Shown here in pieces: positions 8,175 through 16,193 of a stretch of 64,000 nt of DNA. Below the pieces are notes generated by a model, which worked only from the letters and a program-made list of their open reading frames with translations, was not told the origin of the DNA and did no database searches. The stretch comes from JAZUCL01 sp045639125 (GTDB lineage Bacteria > Bacillota > Clostridia > Oscillospirales > QAMX01), in assembly GCA_045639125.1 (NCBI GenBank), contig JAZUCL010000017.1, forward strand, positions 1 to 64,000, written 5' to 3'. Numbering within the stretch: the stretch's first letter is position 1; each line of letters starts with the position of its first letter. A program made the position numbers and the translations under genes.

Positions 8175-8249
8175 CCATATCGTTTAGCACTTGAAGCCGA
8201 CTTCCATAAAATATCAAAGCCGCTTTCAACTGCTAAACTGCGGTATAGG
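8175..8249 (-). promoter_or_regulatory. Long imperfect hairpin in the pnp leader
   Basis: The arms at 8175-8200 and about 8222-8249 pair with few mismatches, including a perfect 8-bp GTTTAGCA/TGCTAAAC core (8182-8189 with 8231-8238). In Escherichia coli and Streptomyces an rpsO-pnp intergenic hairpin is cut by RNase III and drives pnp autoregulation. A similar role here is inference. Confidence 0.5.
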
Positions 8250-8304
8250 TTATCTCATTTACTGTTTTCCTTTGCAAATTTAAGTAATCATTTGAAATGC
8301 TCCA

Positions 8305-8327
8305 AAGGGGAGGCATTGCCTCCCCTT
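8305..8327 (-). terminator. Hairpin after rpsO (weak terminator)
   Basis: A 10-bp GC-rich stem (aaggggaggc / gcctcccctt) with a 3-base loop lies 13 bases after the rpsO stop. The minus-strand tail has only a short T run, so partial read-through into pnp is likely. Confidence 0.55.
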
Positions 8328-8340
8328 GTTGCCCCATAGA

Positions 8341-8607
8341 TTACTTACGGATGCCGAGTTTTGCGATAATCGCACGATATCTCTCAATGTCCTTCTTCTG
8401 AAGGTAGTTGAGAAGGCTACGACGCTGACCAACCATCTTAAGAAGACCACGGCGGGAATGATTATCCTTCTTGTGAATCTTCAAATGCTCGGTAAGGTCA
8501 ACAATTCTCTTTGTGAGAATTGCGATCTGTACTTCGGGAGAACCTGTGTCGTTCTCATGAGTACGGTTTGCCTCGATAACTGCAGTTTTCTGTTCCTTCA
8601 ATAACAT
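8341..8607 (-). CDS. rpsO: Ribosomal protein S15
   Basis: The 88-residue protein matches S15 throughout, including the TGSPEVQIAILTKRI segment, the DNHSRRGLL motif that contacts 16S rRNA, and the end RYRAIIAKLGIRK. S15 is a primary binder of the central domain of 16S rRNA. The ATG at 8607 follows GGAGGTG with 7-base spacing; the in-frame ATGs further upstream lie in the leader. It has its own sigma-A promoter, separate from argS. Confidence 0.98.
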   Translation of the reverse strand: MLLKEQKTAVIEANRTHENDTGSPEVQIAILTKRIVDLTEHLKIHKKDNHSRRGLLKMVGQRRSLLNYLQKKDIERYRAIIAKLGIRK

Positions 8608-8726
8608 ATTGAAGCACCTCCATATAATATTCACCATGTGCAAAGTGCAGGCGGAGTTATTCTCGCTAAACGAGCCAGTTTCCATGCACTGAGCATAGGT
8701 ACGTTGGAACAATCATAGTTCCACAC
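8608..8726 (-). promoter_or_regulatory. rpsO 5' leader, possible S15 autoregulatory site
   Basis: About 120 transcribed bases precede the start. They contain a GGAAC/GTTCC hairpin (about 8703-8722), a CTCGTTTAGCGAG hairpin and a GTGC/GCAC pair close to the ribosome site. S15 leaders are known autoregulatory elements in several bacterial groups, but their sequences differ between lineages, so this assignment is inference from position and structure. Confidence 0.35.
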
Positions 8727-8732
8727 TGTGAT

Positions 8733-8761
8733 AGTATACCATACATTTTCCAATTTGTAAA
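8733..8761 (-). promoter_or_regulatory. Sigma-A promoter of rpsO
   Basis: Minus-strand TTTACA (8756-8761) and TATACT (8733-8738) are separated by 17 bp. The distance to the rpsO start leaves a leader of about 120 bases. Confidence 0.75.
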
Positions 8762-8883
8762 GCGTTTTTTGCTCTGATTTCAATTTCAGTACAAACAACT
8801 ACTAAAGTAATAAATTATAATAAAATTTTGACGTTTATTACAGTAAAAACAAAATTTATCTGTAAAAAATTTTAATTTTCAAA

Positions 8884-10557
8884 TTACATTTGCTCCGGAG
8901 CGTCAATACCTAAGAGATTAAGGCAACGCTTTATAGTTAAGCCTGATGCTTCTACGAGCAATAAAAGTCTACCCTCATGCTCTGAACCAATAACCTGACA
9001 AGCATTGTAGAATTTATTAAATGCCTTTGCAACTGTATACGCATACTTTGCAATAACGCTCGGCTCATTTCTCTCTGCCGCATCAACAAGAATATCATGG
9101 TAGCGGTTGAGAAGTTTTGTTAATTCAAACTCTTCATCACCAATGCCGTCAAATTCAACATTTGCATATCCGCTTGCACGTTTCAAAATGCTCTTACTTC
9201 TTGCATAACTGTACTGAACGTATGGGCCTGACTCACCGTTAAAGTCAAGTGTTTCGTCCCAATCAAAGAGAATGTCACGTTCACGTCCTGACTTTAAGAA
9301 TGCATACTTTATAGCACCAATACCGACTTTTTCAGCAGTAGCGGCAACTTTATCCGCATCAATATAGTCTGTGTTCATTTTCTCACGAACACGGCTGACA
9401 GCCTCATCTAATACTTCTTCGAGAAGTACAACATGACCTGTACGAGTACTCATTTTACCATCTGCAAACTTTACATGGGCAAAGCCAACGTGTTCACAAC
9501 CACTGCTCCACTCATGCCCCATAAGTTCAAGTGACTTAAACACCTGTGCAAAATGGAGTGCCTGTGGCAAGCCTACTACATAAAGGCATTTTACAAAGTT
9601 ATAGTTGTCATGACGCCACTTTGCAGCGGTAATATCACGAGTTGCATATATTGTCGCACCGTCAGACTTCAATATGATACATGGTGGCATATTATATTCG
9701 CTTAGGTCAATTACCTTTGCTCCTTCACTGTCAACTAAAAGTCCCTTATCGGCAATTTCCTGAACGACAGGTTCCATCTTGTCAGAGTAAAAACTTTCGC
9801 CATTAAATGAGTCAAACGTAACGTCAAGACGTGCATAAATCTCATTAAACTTTTTAAGACTCAACGCCTTAAATCGTTCCCACAGAGCAAGTTCCTCTGC
9901 CTCGCCGTCTTCAAGACGCTTAAAGTACATTCTGCCCTCTGCCTCAATATCGGGATTTTTCTCCGCTTCATCATGGAACTTAACGTATATGCGGAATAAT
10001 TCCTTTATAGGATCATCGTTAAGAGCCGTTTCATCGCCCCAACGCTTGTAGGCAGATATGAGTTTACCAAACTGAGTGCCGTAGTCACCAAGGTAGTTGA
10101 TACGTACAGTATCATAACCCAGTGCCGTATAAATTTTTGAAAGGCTATCACCGATAATTGTGGAACAAAGGTGTCCAATATGGAACGGCTTAGCAATATT
10201 TGGAGATGAGTAGTCTAAAACAACCGTTTCTCCCCTCTTAGCGTCCTTATCTGTATGAATCACTTCGTCAATAACATCTTTTACAAATACCGACTTACTT
10301 ATACGGATATTTAGATATCCGTTAACTGCTTCAACGCTGTCAATATATGCAGGTTTACTGTCGCAAGCATCATAAGACGATTTAATGTCGTTTGCAATCA
10401 TAGGGGGTGCTTTGCGAAGTTCCTTTGCCATTCTAAAACACGGCATTGAAAAGTCTCCCAAAGAAGAGTCAGGTGGTACTTCAATATAATCTCTCGTTAT
10501 TGCTTCAATACCTGTGATTTTACGAAGATCATCTGCAAGCATTGTTCTAAAATCCAT
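8884..10557 (-). CDS. argS: Arginyl-tRNA synthetase
   Basis: The protein (558 residues) is a class Ia synthetase. It has an N-terminal additional domain, the HIGH motif as HIGH at 126-129 in SSPNIAKPFHIGHL, the KMSK-equivalent loop KMSTRTG typical of bacterial ArgRS, and a C-terminal DALR anticodon-binding domain. It charges tRNA-Arg. I chose the ATG at 10557, preceded by GAGGAAAG; the ATG seven codons upstream has no ribosome site. It follows pyrB by 33 bases, probably in one transcript. Confidence 0.96.
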   Translation of the reverse strand: MDFRTMLADDLRKITGIEAITRDYIEVPPDSSLGDFSMPCFRMAKELRKAPPMIANDIKSSYDACDSKPAYIDSVEAVNGYLNIRISKSVFVKDVIDEVIHTDKDAKRGETVVLDYSSPNIAKPFHIGHLCSTIIGDSLSKIYTALGYDTVRINYLGDYGTQFGKLISAYKRWGDETALNDDPIKELFRIYVKFHDEAEKNPDIEAEGRMYFKRLEDGEAEELALWERFKALSLKKFNEIYARLDVTFDSFNGESFYSDKMEPVVQEIADKGLLVDSEGAKVIDLSEYNMPPCIILKSDGATIYATRDITAAKWRHDNYNFVKCLYVVGLPQALHFAQVFKSLELMGHEWSSGCEHVGFAHVKFADGKMSTRTGHVVLLEEVLDEAVSRVREKMNTDYIDADKVAATAEKVGIGAIKYAFLKSGRERDILFDWDETLDFNGESGPYVQYSYARSKSILKRASGYANVEFDGIGDEEFELTKLLNRYHDILVDAAERNEPSVIAKYAYTVAKAFNKFYNACQVIGSEHEGRLLLLVEASGLTIKRCLNLLGIDAPEQM

Positions 10558-10590
10558 AATATCTTTCCTCTCATTCATAAAAGATACATT

Positions 10591-11652
10591 TTATCCAATT
10601 TCTTTATCGCAGTATGCACAGCACTTAATGCCCGACACAGTTTTCGTCAGAGGCTCAAGATAACGCTCTGTCTTTGTAATACAGCGATCATTTGTACAAA
10701 GTTGCGGACATTCCGATGCCGCAAGTTTATCAGGTGCTTTTTTACCTTGTTCCATAACGTGAAGTAACAAAGCCATACGAATATACATTCCGCAACGAGC
10801 CTGTTCAAAGTACGCTGCTCTCGGATCATCGTCCATATCACCCGTAATTTCATCAACACGAGGCAGTGGGTGGAGAACAATCATGTCCTTCTTTGCCGCT
10901 TTCATTTTGTTACTGTTAAGTACATATACGCCTTTAAGGCGTTCATATTCAAGTTGATCTACAAATCGCTCACGTTGAATACGAGTCATATAAAGCACAT
11001 CAAGAGATGGCAGACACGCATCAAGACCTGCAACTTCATAAAATCGTTGATTGTGTTCTTTCAGCAGTTGACGTATATACGCAGGTATCGTCAACTCACG
11101 TGGTGAAATTAAATAAAAAATAATATTCTTAAAACCTAAGAGAGATTTAATGAGTGAGTGAACAGTTCTTCCATTTTTAAGGTCACCGCAGAAACCGATA
11201 TGCATATCATCAATACTACCACGAAGACGCATAATTGTTGTTAAATCAGTCAATGTCTGAGTCGGGTGCAAATGGCCACCGTCACCTGCATTTATAACAG
11301 GAACACTTGAATATATACTTGCTGCCTTTGCCGCACCTTCCTTTGGATTTCGCATAACAATAACATCAGAGTATGAAGATGTCATTATAACGGTGTCTTT
11401 CAAGGTTTCGCCCTTGGAAACAGACGATAAATTAGGGTCAGAAAAACCCATTACGCTACCGCCAAGACGTAACATCGCTGTCTGAAACGACAAATTTGTT
11501 CTTGTGCTTGGCTCATAAAACAAAGATGCCATCACTTTTCCTCGTGCTGCATCAATATAGTCTCTGGGAGAACGGATTATATCGCAACAAGTAGTGTACA
11601 AGCCGTTCCACATATCCCTGCTCATGTCCTGCAAATCCAAAATATGCCTCAT
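10591..11652 (-). CDS. pyrB: Aspartate carbamoyltransferase with C-terminal PyrI-like zinc domain
   Basis: Residues 1 to about 305 are a complete ATCase catalytic chain with the carbamoyl phosphate motif FYEPSTRTNLSFQ, the HPTQTLTDLTT motif and the HPLPRV motif. The last 40 residues are an added tail with Cys319-X4-Cys324 and Cys345-X2-Cys348, the spacing of the zinc site of the E. coli regulatory chain PyrI, including a CAYCDKEI end like its CKYCEKEF. The allosteric nucleotide domain of PyrI is absent and no pyrI follows. The enzyme makes carbamoyl aspartate for pyrimidine synthesis. The tail may take the structural place of regulatory chains in holoenzyme assembly (inference). ATG after AAGGAG. 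Confidence 0.93.
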   Translation of the reverse strand: MRHILDLQDMSRDMWNGLYTTCCDIIRSPRDYIDAARGKVMASLFYEPSTRTNLSFQTAMLRLGGSVMGFSDPNLSSVSKGETLKDTVIMTSSYSDVIVMRNPKEGAAKAASIYSSVPVINAGDGGHLHPTQTLTDLTTIMRLRGSIDDMHIGFCGDLKNGRTVHSLIKSLLGFKNIIFYLISPRELTIPAYIRQLLKEHNQRFYEVAGLDACLPSLDVLYMTRIQRERFVDQLEYERLKGVYVLNSNKMKAAKKDMIVLHPLPRVDEITGDMDDDPRAAYFEQARCGMYIRMALLLHVMEQGKKAPDKLAASECPQLCTNDRCITKTERYLEPLTKTVSGIKCCAYCDKEIG

Positions 11653-11683
11653 AATTTTCTCCTTAGTCGAAGTATCTCATATT

Positions 11684-11713
11684 ATTGTACCACATAATCA
11701 TACTGTCAGGCAA
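11684..11713 (-). promoter_or_regulatory. Probable sigma-A promoter of pyrB-argS
   Basis: Minus-strand TTGCCT (11708-11713) and TACAAT (11684-11689) are separated by 18 bp. I see no PyrR-type attenuator in the short leader. Confidence 0.5.
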
Positions 11714-11754
11714 CACTATTACTCGAATTTTTTCGACAAATTTTTAATTTTTAA

Positions 11755-11783
11755 TTGAAAGACGCTCGTGCGTATGGTACAAT
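11755..11783 (+). promoter_or_regulatory. Sigma-A promoter of the lipoprotein gene
   Basis: TTGAAA (11755-11760) and TACAAT (11778-11783) are separated by 17 bp; the start codon is about 38 bases downstream. It is divergent from the pyrB promoter. Confidence 0.65.
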
Positions 11784-11820
11784 AATATATATACAGACAA
11801 AAATCAAAGGAGATTTAATT

Positions 11821-13212
11821 ATGAAAAGATATTTTGCTCTTTTTCTTGTAGTCACTTTGCTCATTACAACGCTTTCAGGCTGCTTTGGTTCATCAAATAC
11901 CAACACCATTGAGTTAACTTACAATTTGCCAAATGTTGCAAATGAAATGTATTCTGCAAACTACTGGCTGGAGTCAGTGAAAAACAGTGACAAGGTTTTG
12001 CTCACAGATACGGAAATTGCACAGATTAACGCACAAATTTCTTCTGTTGCCAAAAACTACACAACTGACCTTATCTCCTATCCCTCATCTCTAACTGTGT
12101 CTCAAATCACTTCAATGCTTGATACGATGAAGATAGAAGAAACCAAACTCTACACATCTGACGGTACTGCTTTTGCTGAAGGGTATTTAGACTCTCTTTC
12201 CTTGTCCATCAATGCAGAGAATCTCCCCTCTACAACAAAAGTATCCTATGGTCTACTTTTGAACAACGATTTTCTTCGTACAATGCCAACTTCCACTGAA
12301 GCATTTGTAGATCCTACCGATTTGTCTGTTGACTTGTTTCAGCGTGGCATTGTAAATATCGGTGAGCCTGTTGTTGTTATTTATGGAAGTGCTGAACAGA
12401 CGTGGTTCTTTGTTAAGACAGCAAACAATTATGGCTGGGTAAATGCTGAGTCCATTGTATTTATGGAAAAAGGTTCTTGGGTAGACTATATTGAGTCAAA
12501 CGAATTTCTTGTTGTCACAGCACCTGAATTAACACTTGACGTAAATCCATATAGTGTAGAAACTTCCGGACTCACTCTCCGCATGGGCACTCGTCTCCCT
12601 TTATACGGTATCAATGAACTTGGACATACTTCCTTAGATGGTCAAGGTATAGCAGGCGGTTATCTCGCTAAAATCCCCATAAAGAACTCTCTTGGATACC
12701 TTGAATTTGTTCCTATGTATGTTCCTATATCAGACGATATAAGTATAGGCTATCTCCCCTATACAACAGAAAACCTCGTTAACCAGGCATTTAAGTTGTT
12801 AGGCAGACGTTACTGCGAAAATGGTATTTATGACGGACGTGACAACGAATCATTTATCTGCGATATCTATAAAACATTCGGTTTTAACTTCCCTGCCACT
12901 ACAAAACTTCAATCGGAAATTGTAGCAGAAGATATTGACGTAAGTGATTTAATGACAGATGATACAATTAAGAAAATGAAGAAACTTCCTGTCGGCACTC
13001 TCCTTTTTACTGACAGCGAAGCAATGATTTATGTTGGCAGCGAGGACGGTTTATACTACGTTATCCACCCTGCACGCACATTCTACTTTGATGAAAAGCG
13101 TTATGATGCAAATGCTACTGTAATAACTACTCTTGACATTGTAAAGAAAGACGGCTCACAGTATATTGATGCATTGGAAACGCTAAAAACCATTAAAATA
13201 GTAAAAGACTAA
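11821..13212 (+). CDS. SH3 plus NlpC/P60-like lipoprotein, catalytic residues substituted
   Basis: The 463-residue product has a lipoprotein signal (lipobox LSGC), a helical region, SH3-like segments (about 150-300, around QTWFFVKTANNYGWVNAESI) and a C-terminal domain aligned with C40 (NlpC/P60) peptidases of the SH3b1 type. Where active relatives read G-R-D-C-S-S-F, this protein has G-R-D-N-E-S-F (Asn342 for Cys). Where they have GH before the hydrophobic strand, it has Ser399-Glu400 before AMIYVG. Both catalytic residues therefore seem lost, suggesting a wall-binding or regulatory pseudoenzyme. ATG after AAAGGAG. The motif alignment is from memory of the family. Confidence 0.75.
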   Translation: MKRYFALFLVVTLLITTLSGCFGSSNTNTIELTYNLPNVANEMYSANYWLESVKNSDKVLLTDTEIAQINAQISSVAKNYTTDLISYPSSLTVSQITSMLDTMKIEETKLYTSDGTAFAEGYLDSLSLSINAENLPSTTKVSYGLLLNNDFLRTMPTSTEAFVDPTDLSVDLFQRGIVNIGEPVVVIYGSAEQTWFFVKTANNYGWVNAESIVFMEKGSWVDYIESNEFLVVTAPELTLDVNPYSVETSGLTLRMGTRLPLYGINELGHTSLDGQGIAGGYLAKIPIKNSLGYLEFVPMYVPISDDISIGYLPYTTENLVNQAFKLLGRRYCENGIYDGRDNESFICDIYKTFGFNFPATTKLQSEIVAEDIDVSDLMTDDTIKKMKKLPVGTLLFTDSEAMIYVGSEDGLYYVIHPARTFYFDEKRYDANATVITTLDIVKKDGSQYIDALETLKTIKIVKD

Positions 13213-13233
13213 AATAGGCGTTAAAAGATATCA

Positions 13234-13258
13234 AAAGCACCGGTTCAACCGGTGCTTT
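13234..13258 (+). terminator. Hairpin after the lipoprotein gene
   Basis: AAAGCACCGGTT pairs with AACCGGTGCTTT with a minimal loop, 21 bases after the stop. The following T tract is weak. Confidence 0.55.
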
Positions 13259-13310
13259 GCTCCACCACACAGAAGGGGCACTAAAGGCTTGGCACCGCAT
13301 TACTATCACA

Positions 13311-13337
13311 GACAGCCGCTCAAGCGGCTGTCTTTTT
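13311..13337 (+). terminator. Intrinsic terminator
   Basis: A 10-bp stem GACAGCCGCT/AGCGGCTGTC is followed directly by TTTTT. It is probably the main terminator for the lipoprotein transcript. Confidence 0.75.
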
Positions 13338-13353
13338 GTATCAAAAAGACAGC

Positions 13354-13386
13354 AAGGCTGATTCGTAATGAATCAGCCTTATTTTT
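13354..13386 (-). terminator. Terminator for the histidine kinase operon
   Basis: A 10-bp stem AAGGCTGATT/AATCAGCCTT lies just after the kinase stop. It also has T-rich sequence on the plus side and is probably bidirectional. Confidence 0.65.
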
Positions 13387-13391
13387 TATAC

Positions 13392-14618
13392 CTATAATAA
13401 AACTATGAATGTAATTGATTTTCCGTCTTTGCAATCCACATAAATTGTACCGCCATGTGCCTCTACTGTAGCCTGAGCAATAGATAGTCCTATCCCAGTT
13501 CCACCAGATGCGGAGTTTCTTGAATTATCTACACGATAAAACCTTTCAAACAACATCTGTGGTCTATCAAGTTCTGAAATATTACAGGTGTTGAATACTT
13601 TAATTTCCACCTTACGCTGTTTTTTCCTCACGTCAAGGCGAATTTTACCACCATCGTCAGAGTATTTTACAGCGTTATCAAGTAAAATTGAAACAACCTG
13701 TGAAATTGCATTTTTGTCGCCCCATAGTGTTAAGTTGTCCTCGATATTCGAAGTATACGTCTTACCTTTTGCCGCTATTAGTGTTGAAAATGGTTCGGAT
13801 ATTTCCCATACTGCATCACTTAGAGAAAATTCGCTACGTTCAGGAAATGGCTGTTCCTCATCGAGACGTGACAAAGTCACAAGATTTGAAATTAACTTTG
13901 ACAGTTTTGCCGATTGGACACAGATATTATTTACCCACTCGTTGTCCGTATATTCCATTGAAAGCACATCGGCACTTGCAGATATTGATGTAAGCGGCGT
14001 TTTCAGTTCATGACTCGCGTCAGTAATGAAACGCTTCTGAGTTTCAATATTGCGGACATACGGCATAATTGCCCGCTTTGACAAAATGAATACAAGTATA
14101 AACACAGCGAGCAGGCTCGATACGGCAACTGTAACTGATACAAACAGCACAGTTTGTATTGATGAAATTGCAAATTCCGCATTTAGAAACCATACGGTTT
14201 TACCCTGCAAACTATCACTTACATTGAACCGATACCCTTTGTAGTACCCTGTCATTTTACCAGATTCAATTACATAATTTGCGTAATTCTTTGCCTCCTC
14301 CTGTGACACAGAAAAAATGAAATCGTGGTCAACGTCTATCGGTGTGCCACTTTCATCGAAACTAACTGAGAAATATCTCATCATGTATTCCATCTCAGGA
14401 GATTCAAAAGGTCGGTGATTTGGCGAAGGTCTATCTTCGTGTTCAAGATGTGGAGGTTTTCTGCTTGATTCATATATAACAGTTTCAAGCAAATTGTCTT
14501 GTCGCTGTGTAACGATTTGATAGTTCCATACGTTGATTACAAACAAAAGCACAAGTACAACACCTGCACAGGCTGTCATTGCGGTAGCGATAAATCGCCA
14601 GCGGAGTTTTTTCATCAT
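13392..14618 (-). CDS. Sensor histidine kinase
   Basis: The 408-residue kinase has an N-terminal membrane helix (about 10-31), an extracytoplasmic sensor of about 120 residues, a second helix (about 155-179), a HisKA domain with the phosphoacceptor His203 in DASHELKTPLTS, and a HATPase domain with N, G1 (ending GGTGIGLSIA) and G2 boxes. It phosphorylates the response regulator encoded just upstream; the ATGA overlap indicates translational coupling. The sensor is rich in His, Pro and acidic residues (HLEHEDRPSPNHRP), which might bind metal or cation, but this is speculation. Confidence 0.93.
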   Translation of the reverse strand: MMKKLRWRFIATAMTACAGVVLVLLFVINVWNYQIVTQRQDNLLETVIYESSRKPPHLEHEDRPSPNHRPFESPEMEYMMRYFSVSFDESGTPIDVDHDFIFSVSQEEAKNYANYVIESGKMTGYYKGYRFNVSDSLQGKTVWFLNAEFAISSIQTVLFVSVTVAVSSLLAVFILVFILSKRAIMPYVRNIETQKRFITDASHELKTPLTSISASADVLSMEYTDNEWVNNICVQSAKLSKLISNLVTLSRLDEEQPFPERSEFSLSDAVWEISEPFSTLIAAKGKTYTSNIEDNLTLWGDKNAISQVVSILLDNAVKYSDDGGKIRLDVRKKQRKVEIKVFNTCNISELDRPQMLFERFYRVDNSRNSASGGTGIGLSIAQATVEAHGGTIYVDCKDGKSITFIVLL

Positions 14619-15289
14619 ACCAATGCCTCCAACGAATATCCTGCACCACGAATTGTTCTAATCTCAACATTTGAACCAATCTGCTTTAATTTCTTTCGTA
14701 AAAATCCAATGTACGTCCACACAACGTCAATCTCGGCATTTGATTCAAGTCCCCACACCTTATCCATGAGATGTTCTGTTGAAAAAACTTGCTTTGGGTG
14801 TCGAAAAAACAGTTCTATTAGTTGATACTCCTTGTTGTTTAGCCTCTCTTCCAATTTAGGCGCAGACAGCGTATACCTGTTTTTATCAAGTGTCGTATTT
14901 CCTACTGTTATTATATCAGATGCGTACACGTCACTTCTTCTTGTCAACGCACGAACACGGGCTAAAAACTCAGTTATGGCAAAAGGTTTTGTCAGATAAT
15001 CGTCAGCACCTGCGTCAAGACCTGCCACTCTATCCTCCACCTCACTTTTTGCCGTTAAAAACAAGGTCGGTGTTGTAATTTCCAAACGACGCATACGGTA
15101 CAAAACTTCAAGTCCGTCCATTTGTGGCATCATTATATCAAGAACAACTGCATCATAAGTATTTGACTCAATAAAATCTAAGGCATCTATTCCATTTGCA
15201 ACAATATCCACCGCATATTTATTTCTCTCAAGAATAACTTTCAACGCTTTTGCAATTGAAAGTTCGTCCTCTGCAATTAAAATTCGCAT
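14615..15289 (-). CDS. OmpR-family response regulator
   Basis: The 224-residue protein has a receiver domain (acidic pocket EDE at 7-9, phosphoacceptor Asp51, the T in FLTAKSE and the K in YLTKPF) and a C-terminal winged-helix DNA-binding domain ending RTIRGAGYSLEA. It overlaps the kinase gene by 4 bases. The operon is divergent from the VTC/DUF4956/CotH genes, which are its most likely targets; a direct repeat in the shared upstream region supports this. Confidence 0.94.
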   Translation of the reverse strand: MRILIAEDELSIAKALKVILERNKYAVDIVANGIDALDFIESNTYDAVVLDIMMPQMDGLEVLYRMRRLEITTPTLFLTAKSEVEDRVAGLDAGADDYLTKPFAITEFLARVRALTRRSDVYASDIITVGNTTLDKNRYTLSAPKLEERLNNKEYQLIELFFRHPKQVFSTEHLMDKVWGLESNAEIDVVWTYIGFLRKKLKQIGSNVEIRTIRGAGYSLEALV

Positions 15290-15325
15290 TTAGACACCTC
15301 CTCTTATTATATTTTATATTTTATT

Positions 15326-15344
15326 GTTGAAATCAAGTTGAAAT
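15326..15344. promoter_or_regulatory. Direct repeat GTTGAAAT, candidate response-regulator site
   Basis: Two copies of GTTGAAAT start 11 bp apart (15326-15333 and 15337-15344), about one helical turn, as is typical for OmpR-family dimers. It lies between the response regulator start and the VTC gene. Confidence 0.45.
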
Positions 15345-15478
15345 AATCCTTGGATAGTAGTATAACAAAACTTTTTGTATTTGAAAAGGATTTCATTTAC
15401 CGTTCACTTTCTTTTTCAACTACATTTCGGGCAGCATCTGTAAACTGACAGCGTTGATTTAGAAAGGAGTATGATACA

Positions 15479-16171
15479 TTGGAAAATGTGGGAATTTACA
15501 GACATGAGTTAAAATACAAAATTACATACTCAGACTACCTTGCCATACGCTCACGAATACGTACTGTAATGAAAAGCGACTGTCACACAAACCTTGACGG
15601 GTGTTACACAATACGCAGTATCTATTTTGACAACGCAGATGACAAGGCGTTGAGAGAAAAGATAATCGGTATACAAAAACGTGAAAAGTGGCGAATACGA
15701 TATTATAATGACGACTTATCTTTCATTACGTTGGAGAAAAAGCAAAAGTCAAACAGTCTGTGTATGAAATTTCACACACCTATTACTGAAAATGAATGTC
15801 GCAGTATTCTAAACGGAGAAACGAGTTGGATGTTAAAGCACCCATCATCTCTTGTTAGTGAATTGTACTGTAAAATGAATATTCAACAGTTACGGCCTCG
15901 TGTTACTGTATCATATTTAAGAGAGCCATACATCTACCATTTCGGTAATGTTCGTGTCACGTTCGACTCAAAAATACGTACAAGTTTATTTAGCCGTGAT
16001 TTTTTCGACAATACAAAAGGTAATATTATTGCAACTGATAATGACAGCGATATTATAATGGAGGTAAAATACGACTCCTATCTACCTGAAATTATTCAAC
16101 ATCTATTACAGACGGAAAACATACGTCTGAATGCGTTTTCAAAATATGGTACTTGTCGCCGTTTTGGATAA
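15479..16171 (+). CDS. VTC-domain protein (polyphosphate polymerase-like tunnel domain)
   Basis: The 230-residue protein is a single VTC/triphosphate-tunnel domain: RHELKYKI at the N-terminus, the basic FITLEKKQK strand, the VSYLREPY strand and the acidic IIMEVKYDSYLP strand near the end. In yeast the VTC4 domain makes polyphosphate from ATP; the bacterial role is not settled. The start is TTG at 15479 with AGGAG nine bases upstream. It is the first gene of a three-gene operon with a DUF4956 membrane protein and a CotH kinase-like protein, a recurrent cluster in Clostridia. Confidence 0.87.
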   Translation: MENVGIYRHELKYKITYSDYLAIRSRIRTVMKSDCHTNLDGCYTIRSIYFDNADDKALREKIIGIQKREKWRIRYYNDDLSFITLEKKQKSNSLCMKFHTPITENECRSILNGETSWMLKHPSSLVSELYCKMNIQQLRPRVTVSYLREPYIYHFGNVRVTFDSKIRTSLFSRDFFDNTKGNIIATDNDSDIIMEVKYDSYLPEIIQHLLQTENIRLNAFSKYGTCRRFG

Positions 16172-16193
16172 AAAATAATTGGAGGATATTATT

